Source: Halobacillus ihumii
Lineage (GTDB): Bacteria; Bacillota; Bacilli; Bacillales; Halobacillaceae
Length of the DNA: 64,000 nt
Direction of reading: 5' to 3'
NCBI RefSeq assembly: GCF_902726645.1
Contig: NZ_CACVAO010000001.1
Span: forward strand, 3,606,636-3,670,635
The notes under the pieces are model-generated. The model searched no databases, had not been told where the DNA came from, and was given only the letters and a program-made list of their open reading frames with translations. Made by a program: the position numbers and the translations under genes. Positions 54,800 through 63,895 of this stretch are shown here, one piece after another; the first letter of the stretch is position 1, and each line of letters begins with the position of its first letter.

Positions 54800-56008
54800 T
54801 TGGTTAAAGAGAGATTATGGACAAAGGATTTTGTCTTTGTGTCGATCGTCAACTTTGTCTTGATGCTATCCATGTATTTATTATTAGTCACAATGACAAC
54901 TTATTCCATCAAAACATATGGAGCTTCAGCTAGCCTTGGTGGATTGGTTGCCAGTATATTTGTCATCGGATCGTTGATAGGACGCTTATTTTCAGGAAAA
55001 ACAATTCAGGACATCGGAAGTAAAAAAATATTAATCATGGGCATTTCTACTTTTTTTATTTTGTCATTATTCTATTTCCTTCCAATTAGCATTTATGCCT
55101 TAATCGTACTGCGTTTGGTACAGGGTATTGCCTTGGGGATGGCGACAACAGCTACAGGTACGATCGTTGCTGAGGTGATTCCTTCAAGCCGAAACGGCGA
55201 GGGAATTGGTTATTTTAGTATGAGTGTAGTATTAGCTACAGCGATTGGACCATTGATCGGGGTAGCACTAGTTTCGTCCATCGGCTATACGAGTATTTTT
55301 GTATTTTCTACCGTGATGGCATTGGTTAGTGTCTTGCTCGGCGTTGTTGTAAAAGCACCAAACATAGAGAAAATAGCTGGTGCAGAAAGCAAAGCAGGGA
55401 AGGGATTCAAGTTATCCAATTTCTTTGAACTAAACGCGTTACCAGTTGCCACTTCCATGTTTGTAGCTGCTTTTGCCTATTCAGGAATCTTATCCTTTAT
55501 CACGGGTTATACGGCAGAAATTAATTTGGTGCAGGCAGGTAGTTTTTATTTTCTTGTGTACGCCGTGGTTATCTTATTAACCCGTCCTATCTCTGGTCCG
55601 CTAATGGATAAAAAAGGCGGAAACAGTGTTGCTTATCCCGGGCTGTTGATATTTGCAGTCGGAATGCTTCTTCTTAGCCAAGTAACGACAGGCTGGGGCC
55701 TTTTACTTGCTGCTGCCATTATTGGACTTGGCTATGGTAATTTCCAATCTACCTCCCAGGCGCTGGCTATAAAAGTAACCCCCAGACATCGAATGGGGTT
55801 AGCTAATTCAACGTATTTTATTGGTTTGGATCTTGGATTAGGTGCAGGGCCGTTCGTATTGGGTTTTATAGTTCCGATATCTGGATATAGAGGTATGTAC
55901 GAAACACTTGTAGGCTTAATTATTGTCGCTCTAGTTGTTTACTACTTTGCTCATGGCAGAAAAGAAAAAGCTCTGACCCGGCCGCAAAAGGCAGCTGTCA
56001 ACGAATGA
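54800..56008 (+). CDS. MFS efflux transporter
   Basis: A 402-residue transporter with twelve helices (TTYSIKTYGASASLGGLVAS, GRLFSGKTIQDIGSKKIL as the loop 2-3 motif). It resembles staphylopine/drug-type exporters of bacilli. The TTG start has AAAGGATGAG upstream, six bases after the MarR stop. It is likely induced when the MarR ligand, perhaps also its cargo, is present. Confidence 0.9.
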   Translation: MVKERLWTKDFVFVSIVNFVLMLSMYLLLVTMTTYSIKTYGASASLGGLVASIFVIGSLIGRLFSGKTIQDIGSKKILIMGISTFFILSLFYFLPISIYALIVLRLVQGIALGMATTATGTIVAEVIPSSRNGEGIGYFSMSVVLATAIGPLIGVALVSSIGYTSIFVFSTVMALVSVLLGVVVKAPNIEKIAGAESKAGKGFKLSNFFELNALPVATSMFVAAFAYSGILSFITGYTAEINLVQAGSFYFLVYAVVILLTRPISGPLMDKKGGNSVAYPGLLIFAVGMLLLSQVTTGWGLLLAAAIIGLGYGNFQSTSQALAIKVTPRHRMGLANSTYFIGLDLGLGAGPFVLGFIVPISGYRGMYETLVGLIIVALVVYYFAHGRKEKALTRPQKAAVNE

Positions 56009-56021
56009 TATTTTTGAAATA

Positions 56022-56059
56022 GGAGTCGCACGGAAGGCGTATCCGTGCGACTCCTTTTC
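56022..56059 (+). terminator. Hairpin terminator
   Basis: GGAGTCGCACGGA pairs with TCCGTGCGACTCC, then TTTTC. Confidence 0.9.
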
Positions 56060-56111
56060 TGGTATCTCAATTTATTTTCTAAATCCTCCATTAATAGTTC
56101 TCAATCCATAT

Positions 56112-56149
56112 CCATCTAATATATATGAAATGGAAGATATATTAGATGG
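56112..56149 (+). promoter_or_regulatory. Hairpin covering the ribosome site of the DUF2935 gene
   Basis: CCATCTAATATAT pairs perfectly with ATATATTAGATGG (12-base loop). The right arm runs into the GGAGG site at 56148-56152, so folding would block translation. Confidence 0.55.
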
Positions 56150-56160
56150 AGGGCTGATAA

Positions 56161-56592
56161 ATGCAATATTATTATGGAAATCAGATGCCATTGCGTGTCC
56201 TTGATGAGGCGGAGTTTTGGAAACATCAGGAAGAAGAACATACGGTTGTAATTAGAGAACTTGTTCCCAATCTGGAACAACAATATGTTCAGGACTTAAA
56301 GGAATGGGAAAAAGAGTTTGCCAAGACACATCAACGAGTCGTCAGGTATATTGAAACCGTAAACCGTTCAAATGGACAAGTTTCTCAAGAGCTATACCAG
56401 GATATTTTGCAGCTCGTTTCCTATTGCTTGGAGCAGAGTGATCAATTTATTAACTTTTGCCGTCAACTTATGGAACAAAGTGAACCGATCAGCAGCAATC
56501 CAACTGCCAAAGTTGTGTTGAACCATATTATTGTTGAATCAGAATATTTTATTGGAGTGGCCCAAACGATTTTATATCAGTCGAAGCTTTGA
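56161..56592 (+). CDS. DUF2935-like helical protein
   Basis: A 143-residue all-helical protein (EAEFWKHQEEEHTVVIRELVP, FCRQLME, LNHIIVESEYFIGVAQTIL). FWxxQExEHTxVIRE and HIIxESxYF resemble the DUF2935 helical bundle, with His/Glu positions that could hold metal. B. subtilis-type relatives have two copies of this unit; here there is one. The function is unknown. Confidence 0.75.
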   Translation: MQYYYGNQMPLRVLDEAEFWKHQEEEHTVVIRELVPNLEQQYVQDLKEWEKEFAKTHQRVVRYIETVNRSNGQVSQELYQDILQLVSYCLEQSDQFINFCRQLMEQSEPISSNPTAKVVLNHIIVESEYFIGVAQTILYQSKL

Positions 56593-56657
56593 ACCTGACT
56601 TGTGAAGGAAGAAAGGGAATCATTAATTGAGAAATACCTGAATTTATCATTAAAGTT

Positions 56658-56696
56658 GGATCTATCCTTTAACAAAAGGATGGGTCCATTTTTACT
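56658..56696 (+). terminator. Hairpin terminator
   Basis: GGATCTATCCTTT pairs with AAAGGATGGGTCC, followed by ATTTTT. Confidence 0.8.
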
Positions 56697-56790
56697 TGGA
56701 AGCACAGCGGAACAAAGTTATCATTACGGCTAAGTTTAAGTTTGATGGAGAAAGGTCTGCATAAAGCGAGTTGCAATCATATCAGATAGA

Positions 56791-56835
56791 GGGGACTTCA
56801 CACTTTGTACAACGATGTGAAGTCCCCCTTTTTAT
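56791..56835. terminator. Second hairpin, terminator-like
   Basis: GGGGACTTCAC pairs with GTGAAGTCCCC around 15 bases, then CTTTTTATT. No gene is visible between it and the hairpin at 56658, so its transcript is unknown. The rest of the 548-base gap holds the sugar-operon promoter. Confidence 0.6.
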
Positions 56836-56974
56836 TATTACCTGTGCAGTTTAACCTCACGGAAATTCGCAACATTTTCATTTTTTAATTGAATTAGAGG
56901 GGGTGCTGAATAGAGTTTTTAGTGGTCTATAGTAAGGGTTTTTATTCGGACTATTTATTAAATTCAAAAAACTC

Positions 56975-57003
56975 TTGAAATTACAAGCGCTTACACGTAA
57001 CAT
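56975..57003 (+). promoter_or_regulatory. Promoter with cre (CcpA) site in the spacer
   Basis: TTGAAA (56975) and TAACAT (56998) are 17 bases apart. The spacer reads TTACAAGCGCTTACAC, whose complement GTGTAAGCGCTTGTAA fits the cre consensus at 13 of 15 positions. CcpA should repress the operon in preferred sugars. Confidence 0.75.
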
Positions 57004-57013
57004 ACAATTAATA

Positions 57014-57032
57014 GTTTGTTTAGTAAACCAAC
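57014..57032 (+). promoter_or_regulatory. Palindromic operator downstream of the promoter
   Basis: GTTTGTTTAGTAAACCAAC is a 19-base near-perfect palindrome (8 of 9 pairs). It resembles ROK/XylR-type operators, although the local regulator is AraC-type. Confidence 0.55.
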
Positions 57033-57056
57033 AAAATAATGAAAGGAGGCTGATTG

Positions 57057-57083
57057 TTGAGAACGATTAATATGGATGTTTAG
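57057..57083 (+). CDS. Possible 8-residue leader peptide
   Basis: AAAGGAGG lies 8 bases before TTG, which opens MRTINMDV-stop ahead of the transporter gene. A ribosome site this strong on such a short frame may indicate translational control. Confidence 0.3.
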   Translation: MRTINMDV

Positions 57084-57141
57084 TTTGTTTGGATTTTTTT
57101 ATGAAGTATCTACAACAAAAAACAAAAAAGGGGAGATATCA

Positions 57142-58620
57142 GTGGCACACAAAACAATGGATAGTGGGTACAAATATAACACAGCTAAATTATGGCAAAT
57201 TGTATTATTCACTTTGAATAATACATCGACAAACCTTTATTTGTTTGCTTTAACGTTTGTAACTTACTACGCAACAGGTTTTGTTGGATTAGCGGTTTTA
57301 GCCGTAAGTACTCTTTTGGGAGCAATGAGGTTCTTTGATGGAATAATAAATCCTGCTGTTGGGTTTATTATAGATAAAACAGAAACAAGATTTGGTAAAT
57401 ACAGACCATTAATAATTATTGGAAATATAATCTTGGCGATTTCTGTATTACTTATCTATGCAACACATTTATTACCAGAAGCAGTAAGATTAATTGCCTT
57501 GGTACTATTTTATATCATACACAAAATAGGATATTCAATTCAAACGTCGGTTACCAAAGCTGGACAGACTGTATTAACAAATCACCCTAAGCAGCGTCCA
57601 TTATATGCGATTTTTGATGGCATTTATAATGTTTTAATTTTTACTGGTGGACAAGTTTTTGTAGCTTCATATCTGGTTGCAAAGTATGGAAGTTTTAACT
57701 TAGATTTATTTGCAGAATTAAATACCTACACCCTGATTCTTTCAGGTGTTTTTGCATTATTAGCTGTCATGGCCTTAGGCAATAAAGATCGTAAAGAAAA
57801 CTATGGATTAGGGGAAGATACTACCGAAACGAATTCTATCCGTGAATACTGGCAGGTTATTAAGAAAAACAGACCATTACTATTGCTTTCACTTTCGGCA
57901 TCTGCCGATAAGCTGGCTTCCCAACTTATTCGTCAATCAGTTGTAGTGGTAATGTTATTTGGCATTTTATTGGGAAACTATGAATTAAGTGGCACAATGG
58001 GCATGATTACAATGATACCGAGCGTATTAATAGCATTTTTTGTAGTGGCGATAGCTAGAAAAACAGGCTTAAAGAAAGCATATCTATCATGTGTTTGGGT
58101 TGGTTTTTTGTCTTTAGTTGGGTTGTTTTTTCTATTCCTGATAATAGATAACCCTTCAAGTATTTCTTTAAGTAACATTGGATTAGCAACAATTGTGTTT
58201 TTAACATTGTATACGTCAGCAATGAGCTTTGGCTTTCTTCCCACAACACTTGTAGTACCGATGGTTGCAGATGTGTCAGATTATGAAACACATAAATCAG
58301 GGCGTTATATTCCTGGTATGATGGGTACAATTTTCTCGTTTATCGATCAATTTGTTTCTTCAGCGGCACCGCTTATTATGGGTGTAGTTGTGGCTATGAT
58401 CGGTTATGGTTCAGAGTATCCAGGAATAGGGGAACCGTTAACCACTCCATTATTCTGGGCAACCTTAATATTAGCGTTTGGAATACCTGCATTGCTATTA
58501 GTTGTATCAATTGTTTGCATGAAATTCTATAAACTTGATAGAAATACAATGGCAGAAATTCAAAAAGGTATTGCTGAAGTTAAAGAAAAAGCAGAACAAA
58601 AACGTGCTGCTGATCTATAG
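57142..58620 (+). CDS. GPH-family sugar:cation symporter (MFS)
   Basis: A 492-residue transporter with twelve helices. The GPH features are GAMRFFDGIINPAVGFIIDKTETRFGKYRP and, in the second half, GFLPTTLVVPMVADVSDYETHKSGRY. Members import glycosides, pentosides or hexuronides with H+ or Na+. GTG 57142 is chosen because AAGGGGAG lies ahead. It is the first large gene of the CcpA-controlled operon. Confidence 0.9.
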   Translation: MAHKTMDSGYKYNTAKLWQIVLFTLNNTSTNLYLFALTFVTYYATGFVGLAVLAVSTLLGAMRFFDGIINPAVGFIIDKTETRFGKYRPLIIIGNIILAISVLLIYATHLLPEAVRLIALVLFYIIHKIGYSIQTSVTKAGQTVLTNHPKQRPLYAIFDGIYNVLIFTGGQVFVASYLVAKYGSFNLDLFAELNTYTLILSGVFALLAVMALGNKDRKENYGLGEDTTETNSIREYWQVIKKNRPLLLLSLSASADKLASQLIRQSVVVVMLFGILLGNYELSGTMGMITMIPSVLIAFFVVAIARKTGLKKAYLSCVWVGFLSLVGLFFLFLIIDNPSSISLSNIGLATIVFLTLYTSAMSFGFLPTTLVVPMVADVSDYETHKSGRYIPGMMGTIFSFIDQFVSSAAPLIMGVVVAMIGYGSEYPGIGEPLTTPLFWATLILAFGIPALLLVVSIVCMKFYKLDRNTMAEIQKGIAEVKEKAEQKRAADL

Positions 58621-58769
58621 TTTGCAGAACAAGGATCAGAGTTAACTTAGAATGCTTTTTAAAAAACACTCTCGGTCAATTTATTATAGAATGTGGACAA
58701 TTTAAAGCAATGACTTCTACTTAATACATAGTATAAACTTAAGTTAGTCCGCAGAAAGGAATGGTCGGT

Positions 58770-59606
58770 TTGGATGAATCCCTAATTGCAGTATATCGCG
58801 CTCATGGAAATGGGGAATCTTTTGACTATCATTCACATCAAGAATATGAAATTTATTTTTTTCATGCTGGCTCATGCAGGTATCTGATCCACAATAAAAT
58901 TTATGATCTGGAACCAGGAGATATTATATTAATGGATGGTGTGACACTCCATAAGCCGAACATTCGCTCGAAAAGCGAATATGTCCGCAGTGTTATTCAT
59001 TTTTCACCAGCATGGATAAAAGGTGTTCTTGAAGAAATGGGAAGCATGTATTTACTAGATCCTTTTAAAAAGCTACACCACTGTTTAATTCGAACAAAGG
59101 AAAATCAAGAATCGAATCGTTTAGAAGAAATCGTTTGCCGTCTTGCAGAGTTAAGATGGACAACGGATTTACAGGATGATTATGCAGAAACAGAAATGAA
59201 GGTGTTATTATTACAAGCGCTTATTAGTGTTAATCGACTCGGTAAAATAGACTCTATAAAACTATCGAATAACAAAGCAGACAAAACGGAACATGCGGAA
59301 AATATCGCTGCTTATGTCCAAACAAATTATATGAAAAAATTAACATTGGACTCGATAGCTGCAACACTTAACCTAAGTAAGTCCTACGTCTCACACGTTT
59401 TTAAAGAAATGACAGGGTTTACAGTAATGGAGTATTTAATGGGGTGTCGCTTAACACAAGTGAAATATTTACTTGAAATGGAACAAAGCAAAGCCTTAAA
59501 GGATGTGGCAATTGAAAGCGGATTTGAAAGCGTCCCCCATTTCAGTCGTTATTTCAAGAAGAAAGTGGGCGTAACAGCGCGGGAGTACCGTCGTTTACGG
59601 CAATAA
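58770..59606 (+). CDS. AraC-family regulator with cupin sensor domain
   Basis: A 278-residue protein. The N-terminal cupin (FDYHSHQEYEIYFFHAGSCRYLI) should bind a sugar. The C-terminus has two helix-turn-helix motifs (LTLDSIAATLNLSKSYVSHVFKE and KDVAIESGFESVPHFSRYFKK). TTG 58770 is used, since AGAAAGGA abuts the ATG at 58761. It is the likely activator of the surrounding sugar genes. Confidence 0.9.
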   Translation: MDESLIAVYRAHGNGESFDYHSHQEYEIYFFHAGSCRYLIHNKIYDLEPGDIILMDGVTLHKPNIRSKSEYVRSVIHFSPAWIKGVLEEMGSMYLLDPFKKLHHCLIRTKENQESNRLEEIVCRLAELRWTTDLQDDYAETEMKVLLLQALISVNRLGKIDSIKLSNNKADKTEHAENIAAYVQTNYMKKLTLDSIAATLNLSKSYVSHVFKEMTGFTVMEYLMGCRLTQVKYLLEMEQSKALKDVAIESGFESVPHFSRYFKKKVGVTAREYRRLRQ

Positions 59607-59628
59607 ATAAAAGCGAGGAGAATTGACT

Positions 59629-60789
59629 ATGAAAAAAGTAAGATTAGGTATTATTGGCTTAGGAGCACAGGGTGGTGCTTATGCAGAATTTATCGCAGAA
59701 AATAGAGTAACAAACGTGGAAATCGGTGCTATTTGTGATATCGATACAGATAAAGAGGCCGTAGCTAAAGAAAAATATTCAGATGTCCCTTTTTATGATA
59801 ATTATATTGACATGATTGAAGGCGGTAACATTGATGCTGTTGTTACTTGTGTTCCGCACTACTTACACCCGGAAATGGGTATCGAAGCGTTAAAAAGAGA
59901 CATTCACGCATTGGTAGAAAAACCAGCGGGCGTTTATACAAAACAGGTTACAGAATTAAATGAATTCGCAGCAACAAAACCGGAATTAACGTTTGGTATT
60001 ATGTTCAATCAAAGAACTAACGAATTATATCAAAAAGTGAAAGCGGTTATTGATAATGGCGAAATCGGTAATATTCGCCGGACGAACTGGATTATCACTA
60101 CTTGGTGGAGACCACAAGGCTATTATGACCAAAGTTCATGGAGAGCGACATGGGAAGGTGAAGGTGGTGGTGTTCTTGTGAACCAGGCTCCACATCAATT
60201 AGATTTACTACAGTGGATTTGTGGCAGGCCAAAAAAAGTGTATTCTAATGTGAAATATGGTTATCAAAGGGATATTGCGGTGGAAGATGAGGTAACGACA
60301 TTGCTTGACTATGGTAATGGTGCAACAGGTGTATTTATTACTTGTACACACGACATTATGGGTACAGACCGCTTAGAGATCCATGGAGATAAAGGGAAAA
60401 TTGTGGTGGACGATAGCAAGAAGGTCACGATTAAACGCATGCATAAATCTGAGAAAGAAATGAGCGATACAATGGCCTGGGCAGATGTTACAAAACTTTT
60501 CATGGGTGGGGACCTGTCAGAAGTTTATAGTGAAGAAGTGCTTGAATTCGAAAGTGTCTGGGGCGCACAGCACACTGCGGTCATGGAAAACTTCGCAGCG
60601 AACATTTTAGACGGCACCCCATTGCTTGCACCTGGCAGTGATGGGATACATGGTGTAGCTTTAGCGAATGCCATTCATCTATCAAGCTGGCTAGGTAAAG
60701 AAGTAGAACTTCCAATTGATGAAGAAGTCTACCTGTCAGAATTAAATAAAAAGATTGAAGCGGGAAGACGTAATCCTGTTAAAAAGTAA
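59629..60789 (+). CDS. Gfo/Idh/MocA oxidoreductase 1
   Basis: A 386-residue NAD(P)-dependent dehydrogenase. The Rossmann motif is GIIGLGAQGG, the catalytic Lys is in VEKPAGVY, and the sugar-binding end shows WWRPQGYYDQSSWRATWEGEGGG and NQAPHQLDLLQW. The size and WWRPQGYY-type segment are typical of sugar/levoglucosan-dehydrogenase-like members. It likely oxidises the imported sugar at C3. A terminator-like hairpin separates it from the next gene. Confidence 0.9.
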   Translation: MKKVRLGIIGLGAQGGAYAEFIAENRVTNVEIGAICDIDTDKEAVAKEKYSDVPFYDNYIDMIEGGNIDAVVTCVPHYLHPEMGIEALKRDIHALVEKPAGVYTKQVTELNEFAATKPELTFGIMFNQRTNELYQKVKAVIDNGEIGNIRRTNWIITTWWRPQGYYDQSSWRATWEGEGGGVLVNQAPHQLDLLQWICGRPKKVYSNVKYGYQRDIAVEDEVTTLLDYGNGATGVFITCTHDIMGTDRLEIHGDKGKIVVDDSKKVTIKRMHKSEKEMSDTMAWADVTKLFMGGDLSEVYSEEVLEFESVWGAQHTAVMENFAANILDGTPLLAPGSDGIHGVALANAIHLSSWLGKEVELPIDEEVYLSELNKKIEAGRRNPVKK

Positions 60790-60799
60790 GTTTATTGAT

Positions 60800-60834
60800 C
60801 TACCCCATTTCTTGAAGGACATGGGGTAGTTTTT
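60800..60834 (+). terminator. Intra-operon attenuator-like hairpin
   Basis: CTACCCCAT pairs with ATGGGGTAG, then five Ts, within the operon. It may lower expression of the downstream three genes. Confidence 0.65.
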
Positions 60835-60850
60835 AAAGGAGCTTGGATCC

Positions 60851-61861
60851 ATGCTGAAAATAGGAATTATTGGACTTGGTGATATATCTAAAATTCATAT
60901 ACCCGTTATTAAGGATAATCCAAATGTGGAGTTAGTTGCTGTTTGTGATATCGATGAGGAATTAAAGGATACCGTACCAGGGGCAAATTTTTATACCGAT
61001 TACCATGTAATGCTGGAAAAGGAAACGTTGGATTGTGTCCATGTTTGTTTGCCGCACTATCTTCATTATGCTGCTACGAAAGCTTGTGTGGAAAAAGATA
61101 TTCACGTGTTTCAAGAAAAACCTTTAGCACTAAATGCAGAAGAAGGCACGGCTTTAGTTGATTTGGAGGATTCCTGCAAGAACATTAAAATATGTGTTGC
61201 CTTTCAGAATCGTCTCAATGAAACGTTTGTAAAACTACAGGAGATTGTTGAAAGCGGGGAGTATGGCAAAGTAACCGGCTTAAAGGGACTGGTAACCTGG
61301 TTTAGACCAAAATCCTATTACGATGTAAAACCGTGGCGAGGTATCATGAAGCTGGCTGGTGGCGGTGTCATGATTAATCAGGCGATCCACACCTTGGATT
61401 TAATGCAGCTTATTGGCGGTGAAGTCGAAACAATTAAGGGGTCGATTGCCAACTTACTTGATTATGGTTTCGAAGTAGAAGATACTGCTACAGCTCATAT
61501 TCAATTTGAAAATGGTGCAAAAGGGTTGTTTTTCGCAACAGTAACCAATGCGTCAAACTCTTCAGTAGAGTTTCAGGTGATTCTCGAAAAAGGCAAATTA
61601 ACCATTAAAGACAGTATTTTAACTAGAACAAATGATGACGGGAAGAGGGAAAAGATTATCGAGGATGCAAAACTCCCCGGTGCTAAATTTTATTATGGGG
61701 CAAGCCATTCAAAATTAATTAATCATTTTTATTCTTGTATTGAAAATGACTCAGATGATTATATTCACGTGAAGGAAGCGCAAACATCGATGGAAATGAT
61801 TAGTGCAATTCGTAGATCATCGAAAATTAATGAAGAAATAAAAATGGAGGTAAACCAATGA
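60851..61861 (+). CDS. Gfo/Idh/MocA oxidoreductase 2
   Basis: A 336-residue member with GIIGLGDISKIHIPV, the catalytic FQEKPLALNAEEG, and TWFRPKSYYDVKPWRGIMKLAGGGVMINQAIHTLD. The Rossmann and substrate domains are complete. Its stop overlaps the start of the isomerase gene (ATGA). It may catalyse the reverse reaction of the first dehydrogenase or act on the next intermediate. Confidence 0.9.
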   Translation: MLKIGIIGLGDISKIHIPVIKDNPNVELVAVCDIDEELKDTVPGANFYTDYHVMLEKETLDCVHVCLPHYLHYAATKACVEKDIHVFQEKPLALNAEEGTALVDLEDSCKNIKICVAFQNRLNETFVKLQEIVESGEYGKVTGLKGLVTWFRPKSYYDVKPWRGIMKLAGGGVMINQAIHTLDLMQLIGGEVETIKGSIANLLDYGFEVEDTATAHIQFENGAKGLFFATVTNASNSSVEFQVILEKGKLTIKDSILTRTNDDGKREKIIEDAKLPGAKFYYGASHSKLINHFYSCIENDSDDYIHVKEAQTSMEMISAIRRSSKINEEIKMEVNQ

Positions 61862-62718
61862 AAAAAGGAAAAATCGGTGTTCAAATGATGATGCTTAAAG
61901 GAAAAGTTGAAGAACTTGGAGCTTATGAAACAATGAAAGAATTACATAAGCTAGGCTTCGGAGCAGTGGAAGTATCACAGATTCCAATGACTGAAGAAAA
62001 TGTATCGGAGTTAAAGAGAGCGAGCGAAGAATTTGATATAAACATCGCAGCACTATCTGCAGGATTAGAGCCAATGATGCCGGGGGCGCCTGGGGAAACA
62101 TTAAAGAATGACTTTGATAAAATTATGAAGGATTGTAAAACACTAGATTGTAATTTTGTTCGTATTGGTATGCTTCCATTAACTAAAATGGCCGATAAAG
62201 ATAAAATAATGGAATTTATCCAGGAAGCTGAAGTTATGGCAAAGCGCTTAGTTGAACATGGTATTGAGCTATATTATCATACCCACCATATCGAGTTCCA
62301 GAAATACGATGGAGAATATCTATTAGACCTTATGAAAAACAACACGTCTATACTGGGCTTTGAATTAGATGTTCACTGGATTCAAAGAGCTGGTGAAGAT
62401 CCTGTGAAAGTCATTCAAAACTATAAGGATCGTATTTCGTTATTACATTTGAAAGATTATCGTATTGGAAAGTTAGATGTGAACGAGGAAGACTATCAAG
62501 ACTTAGGTAAATTCTTTGGGAAATTCACTAATCTCATTGAATTTGCGGAAGTAGGTGAAGGAAATCTCGATATGAATGCAGTAATTGATGCTGGTCTTGA
62601 GAGTGGCGCTCAGTATTTCTTAATCGAGCAGGATGATACATATGGACGTGATCCATTTGATTGCTTGAAAACATCAGCCGATAACTTAAGAAAATTAGGT
62701 TATGCAGATTGGTTTTAA
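61858..62718 (+). CDS. Sugar phosphate isomerase/epimerase-like TIM-barrel protein
   Basis: A 286-residue AP-endonuclease-2-fold enzyme. The metal site is traced by FELDVHW (Asp, His), LLHLKDYR (His) and FAEVGEGNLD (Glu). Such proteins include IolE-type dehydratases, 3-keto-sugar epimerases and the eliminating/hydrating LgdB enzymes. The overlap with oxidoreductase 2 implies consecutive steps. Confidence 0.9.
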   Translation: MKKGKIGVQMMMLKGKVEELGAYETMKELHKLGFGAVEVSQIPMTEENVSELKRASEEFDINIAALSAGLEPMMPGAPGETLKNDFDKIMKDCKTLDCNFVRIGMLPLTKMADKDKIMEFIQEAEVMAKRLVEHGIELYYHTHHIEFQKYDGEYLLDLMKNNTSILGFELDVHWIQRAGEDPVKVIQNYKDRISLLHLKDYRIGKLDVNEEDYQDLGKFFGKFTNLIEFAEVGEGNLDMNAVIDAGLESGAQYFLIEQDDTYGRDPFDCLKTSADNLRKLGYADWF

Positions 62719-62757
62719 TTTTAAATAAGATAATTGGTACCAAGGAGTGGATAATAC

Positions 62758-63831
62758 ATGAGTAAAGATGGCATGAATTACGCGCCAAAAGGCAAACCCA
62801 ATCCGGTTGTGAAAGAGGGAGAATTTCCAGTGGCAGCTGCAGCACTTGATCACGGCCATATTAATGGAATGTGCAACGGATTAGTAGAAGCAGGTGCTAC
62901 ACTTAAATGGGTATACGACCCTGACCCTGAAAAAGTGAAGGAGTTTGTAGAACAATTTCCAGGTGTTCAAATTGCAGATTCGTTAGAGCAAATTTTACAT
63001 GATGAATCCATTAAATTAGTGGCAGGAGCAGCTATCCCTTCTGAACGAAGTGCACTAGGTAATAAGGTTATGGAAGCTGGGAAAGATTATTTCACGGATA
63101 AAACGCCTTTTACAACCAAGGCTCAATTAGAAGAAACAAAGTTGGTAGTGGAAAGAACTGGCCAAAAATATATGGTTTATTTCAGTGAACGGCTGCACGT
63201 GGAAGGTGCTGTGTTTGCAGGTGATCTTATTAAGGATGGAGCAATTGGAAACGTTATTCAAGTGACAGGATTTGGACCGCATCGCTTGAATGCATCAAGT
63301 CGTCCGGAATGGTTTTTTACTAAAGAACAATACGGTGGTATTTTATGTGATATCGGAAGCCATCAGATTGAACAATTTTTATATTTTGCAGGCTGTGAAG
63401 ATGCTGAAATTTTACACAGTAAAGTCGGAAACTATAATAATCCCGACCATCCAGAACTGGAGGATTATGGTGATGCGACATTACGAGGGGATAACGGGGC
63501 CACACAAATTTTTAAAGTGGATTGGTTCACGCCGGAAGGATTAAGTACATGGGGAGACGGTCGTACCTTTATTACTGGGACAGAAGGGACGATTGAAATA
63601 CGCAAATACGTTGATGTTGCACGCGCGGAATCTGGTGATCATCTTTATTTAGTAAATAAGGATGGCGAGAAGCATTACGAGTTATCAGGCAAGGTAGGTT
63701 TCCCCTTCTTTGGTGAGCTTATAAAGGATTGTATTAATCGCACGGAAAAAGCAATGTCGCAGGCACATGCATTTAAGGCTGCTGAACTATGCTTGCAAGC
63801 ACAGGAGCAAGCCGTGGTTGTAACTAAGTAG
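62758..63831 (+). CDS. Atypical Gfo/Idh/MocA oxidoreductase 3
   Basis: A 357-residue relative with unusual sites. The cofactor loop reads AAAALDHGHINGMCNGL instead of GxGxxG, and the EKP motif is replaced by FTDKTPFTTK, keeping the Lys. The substrate domain is present (GFGPHRLNASSRPEWFF, GGILCDIGSHQIEQFLYFAG). It may bind its cofactor differently or hold it tightly. It is the last gene of the operon before a shared hairpin. Confidence 0.85.
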   Translation: MSKDGMNYAPKGKPNPVVKEGEFPVAAAALDHGHINGMCNGLVEAGATLKWVYDPDPEKVKEFVEQFPGVQIADSLEQILHDESIKLVAGAAIPSERSALGNKVMEAGKDYFTDKTPFTTKAQLEETKLVVERTGQKYMVYFSERLHVEGAVFAGDLIKDGAIGNVIQVTGFGPHRLNASSRPEWFFTKEQYGGILCDIGSHQIEQFLYFAGCEDAEILHSKVGNYNNPDHPELEDYGDATLRGDNGATQIFKVDWFTPEGLSTWGDGRTFITGTEGTIEIRKYVDVARAESGDHLYLVNKDGEKHYELSGKVGFPFFGELIKDCINRTEKAMSQAHAFKAAELCLQAQEQAVVVTK

Positions 63832-63848
63832 ACATAATGATACATGAT

Positions 63849-63880
63849 AAACCATCCTTCTTATTGAAGGATGGTTTTAA
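63849..63880. terminator. Hairpin terminator at operon end
   Basis: AAACCATCCTTC pairs with GAAGGATGGTTT around a 5-base loop, between converging genes. Confidence 0.85.
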
Positions 63881-63895
63881 TAGTTTAGAGGGGCT

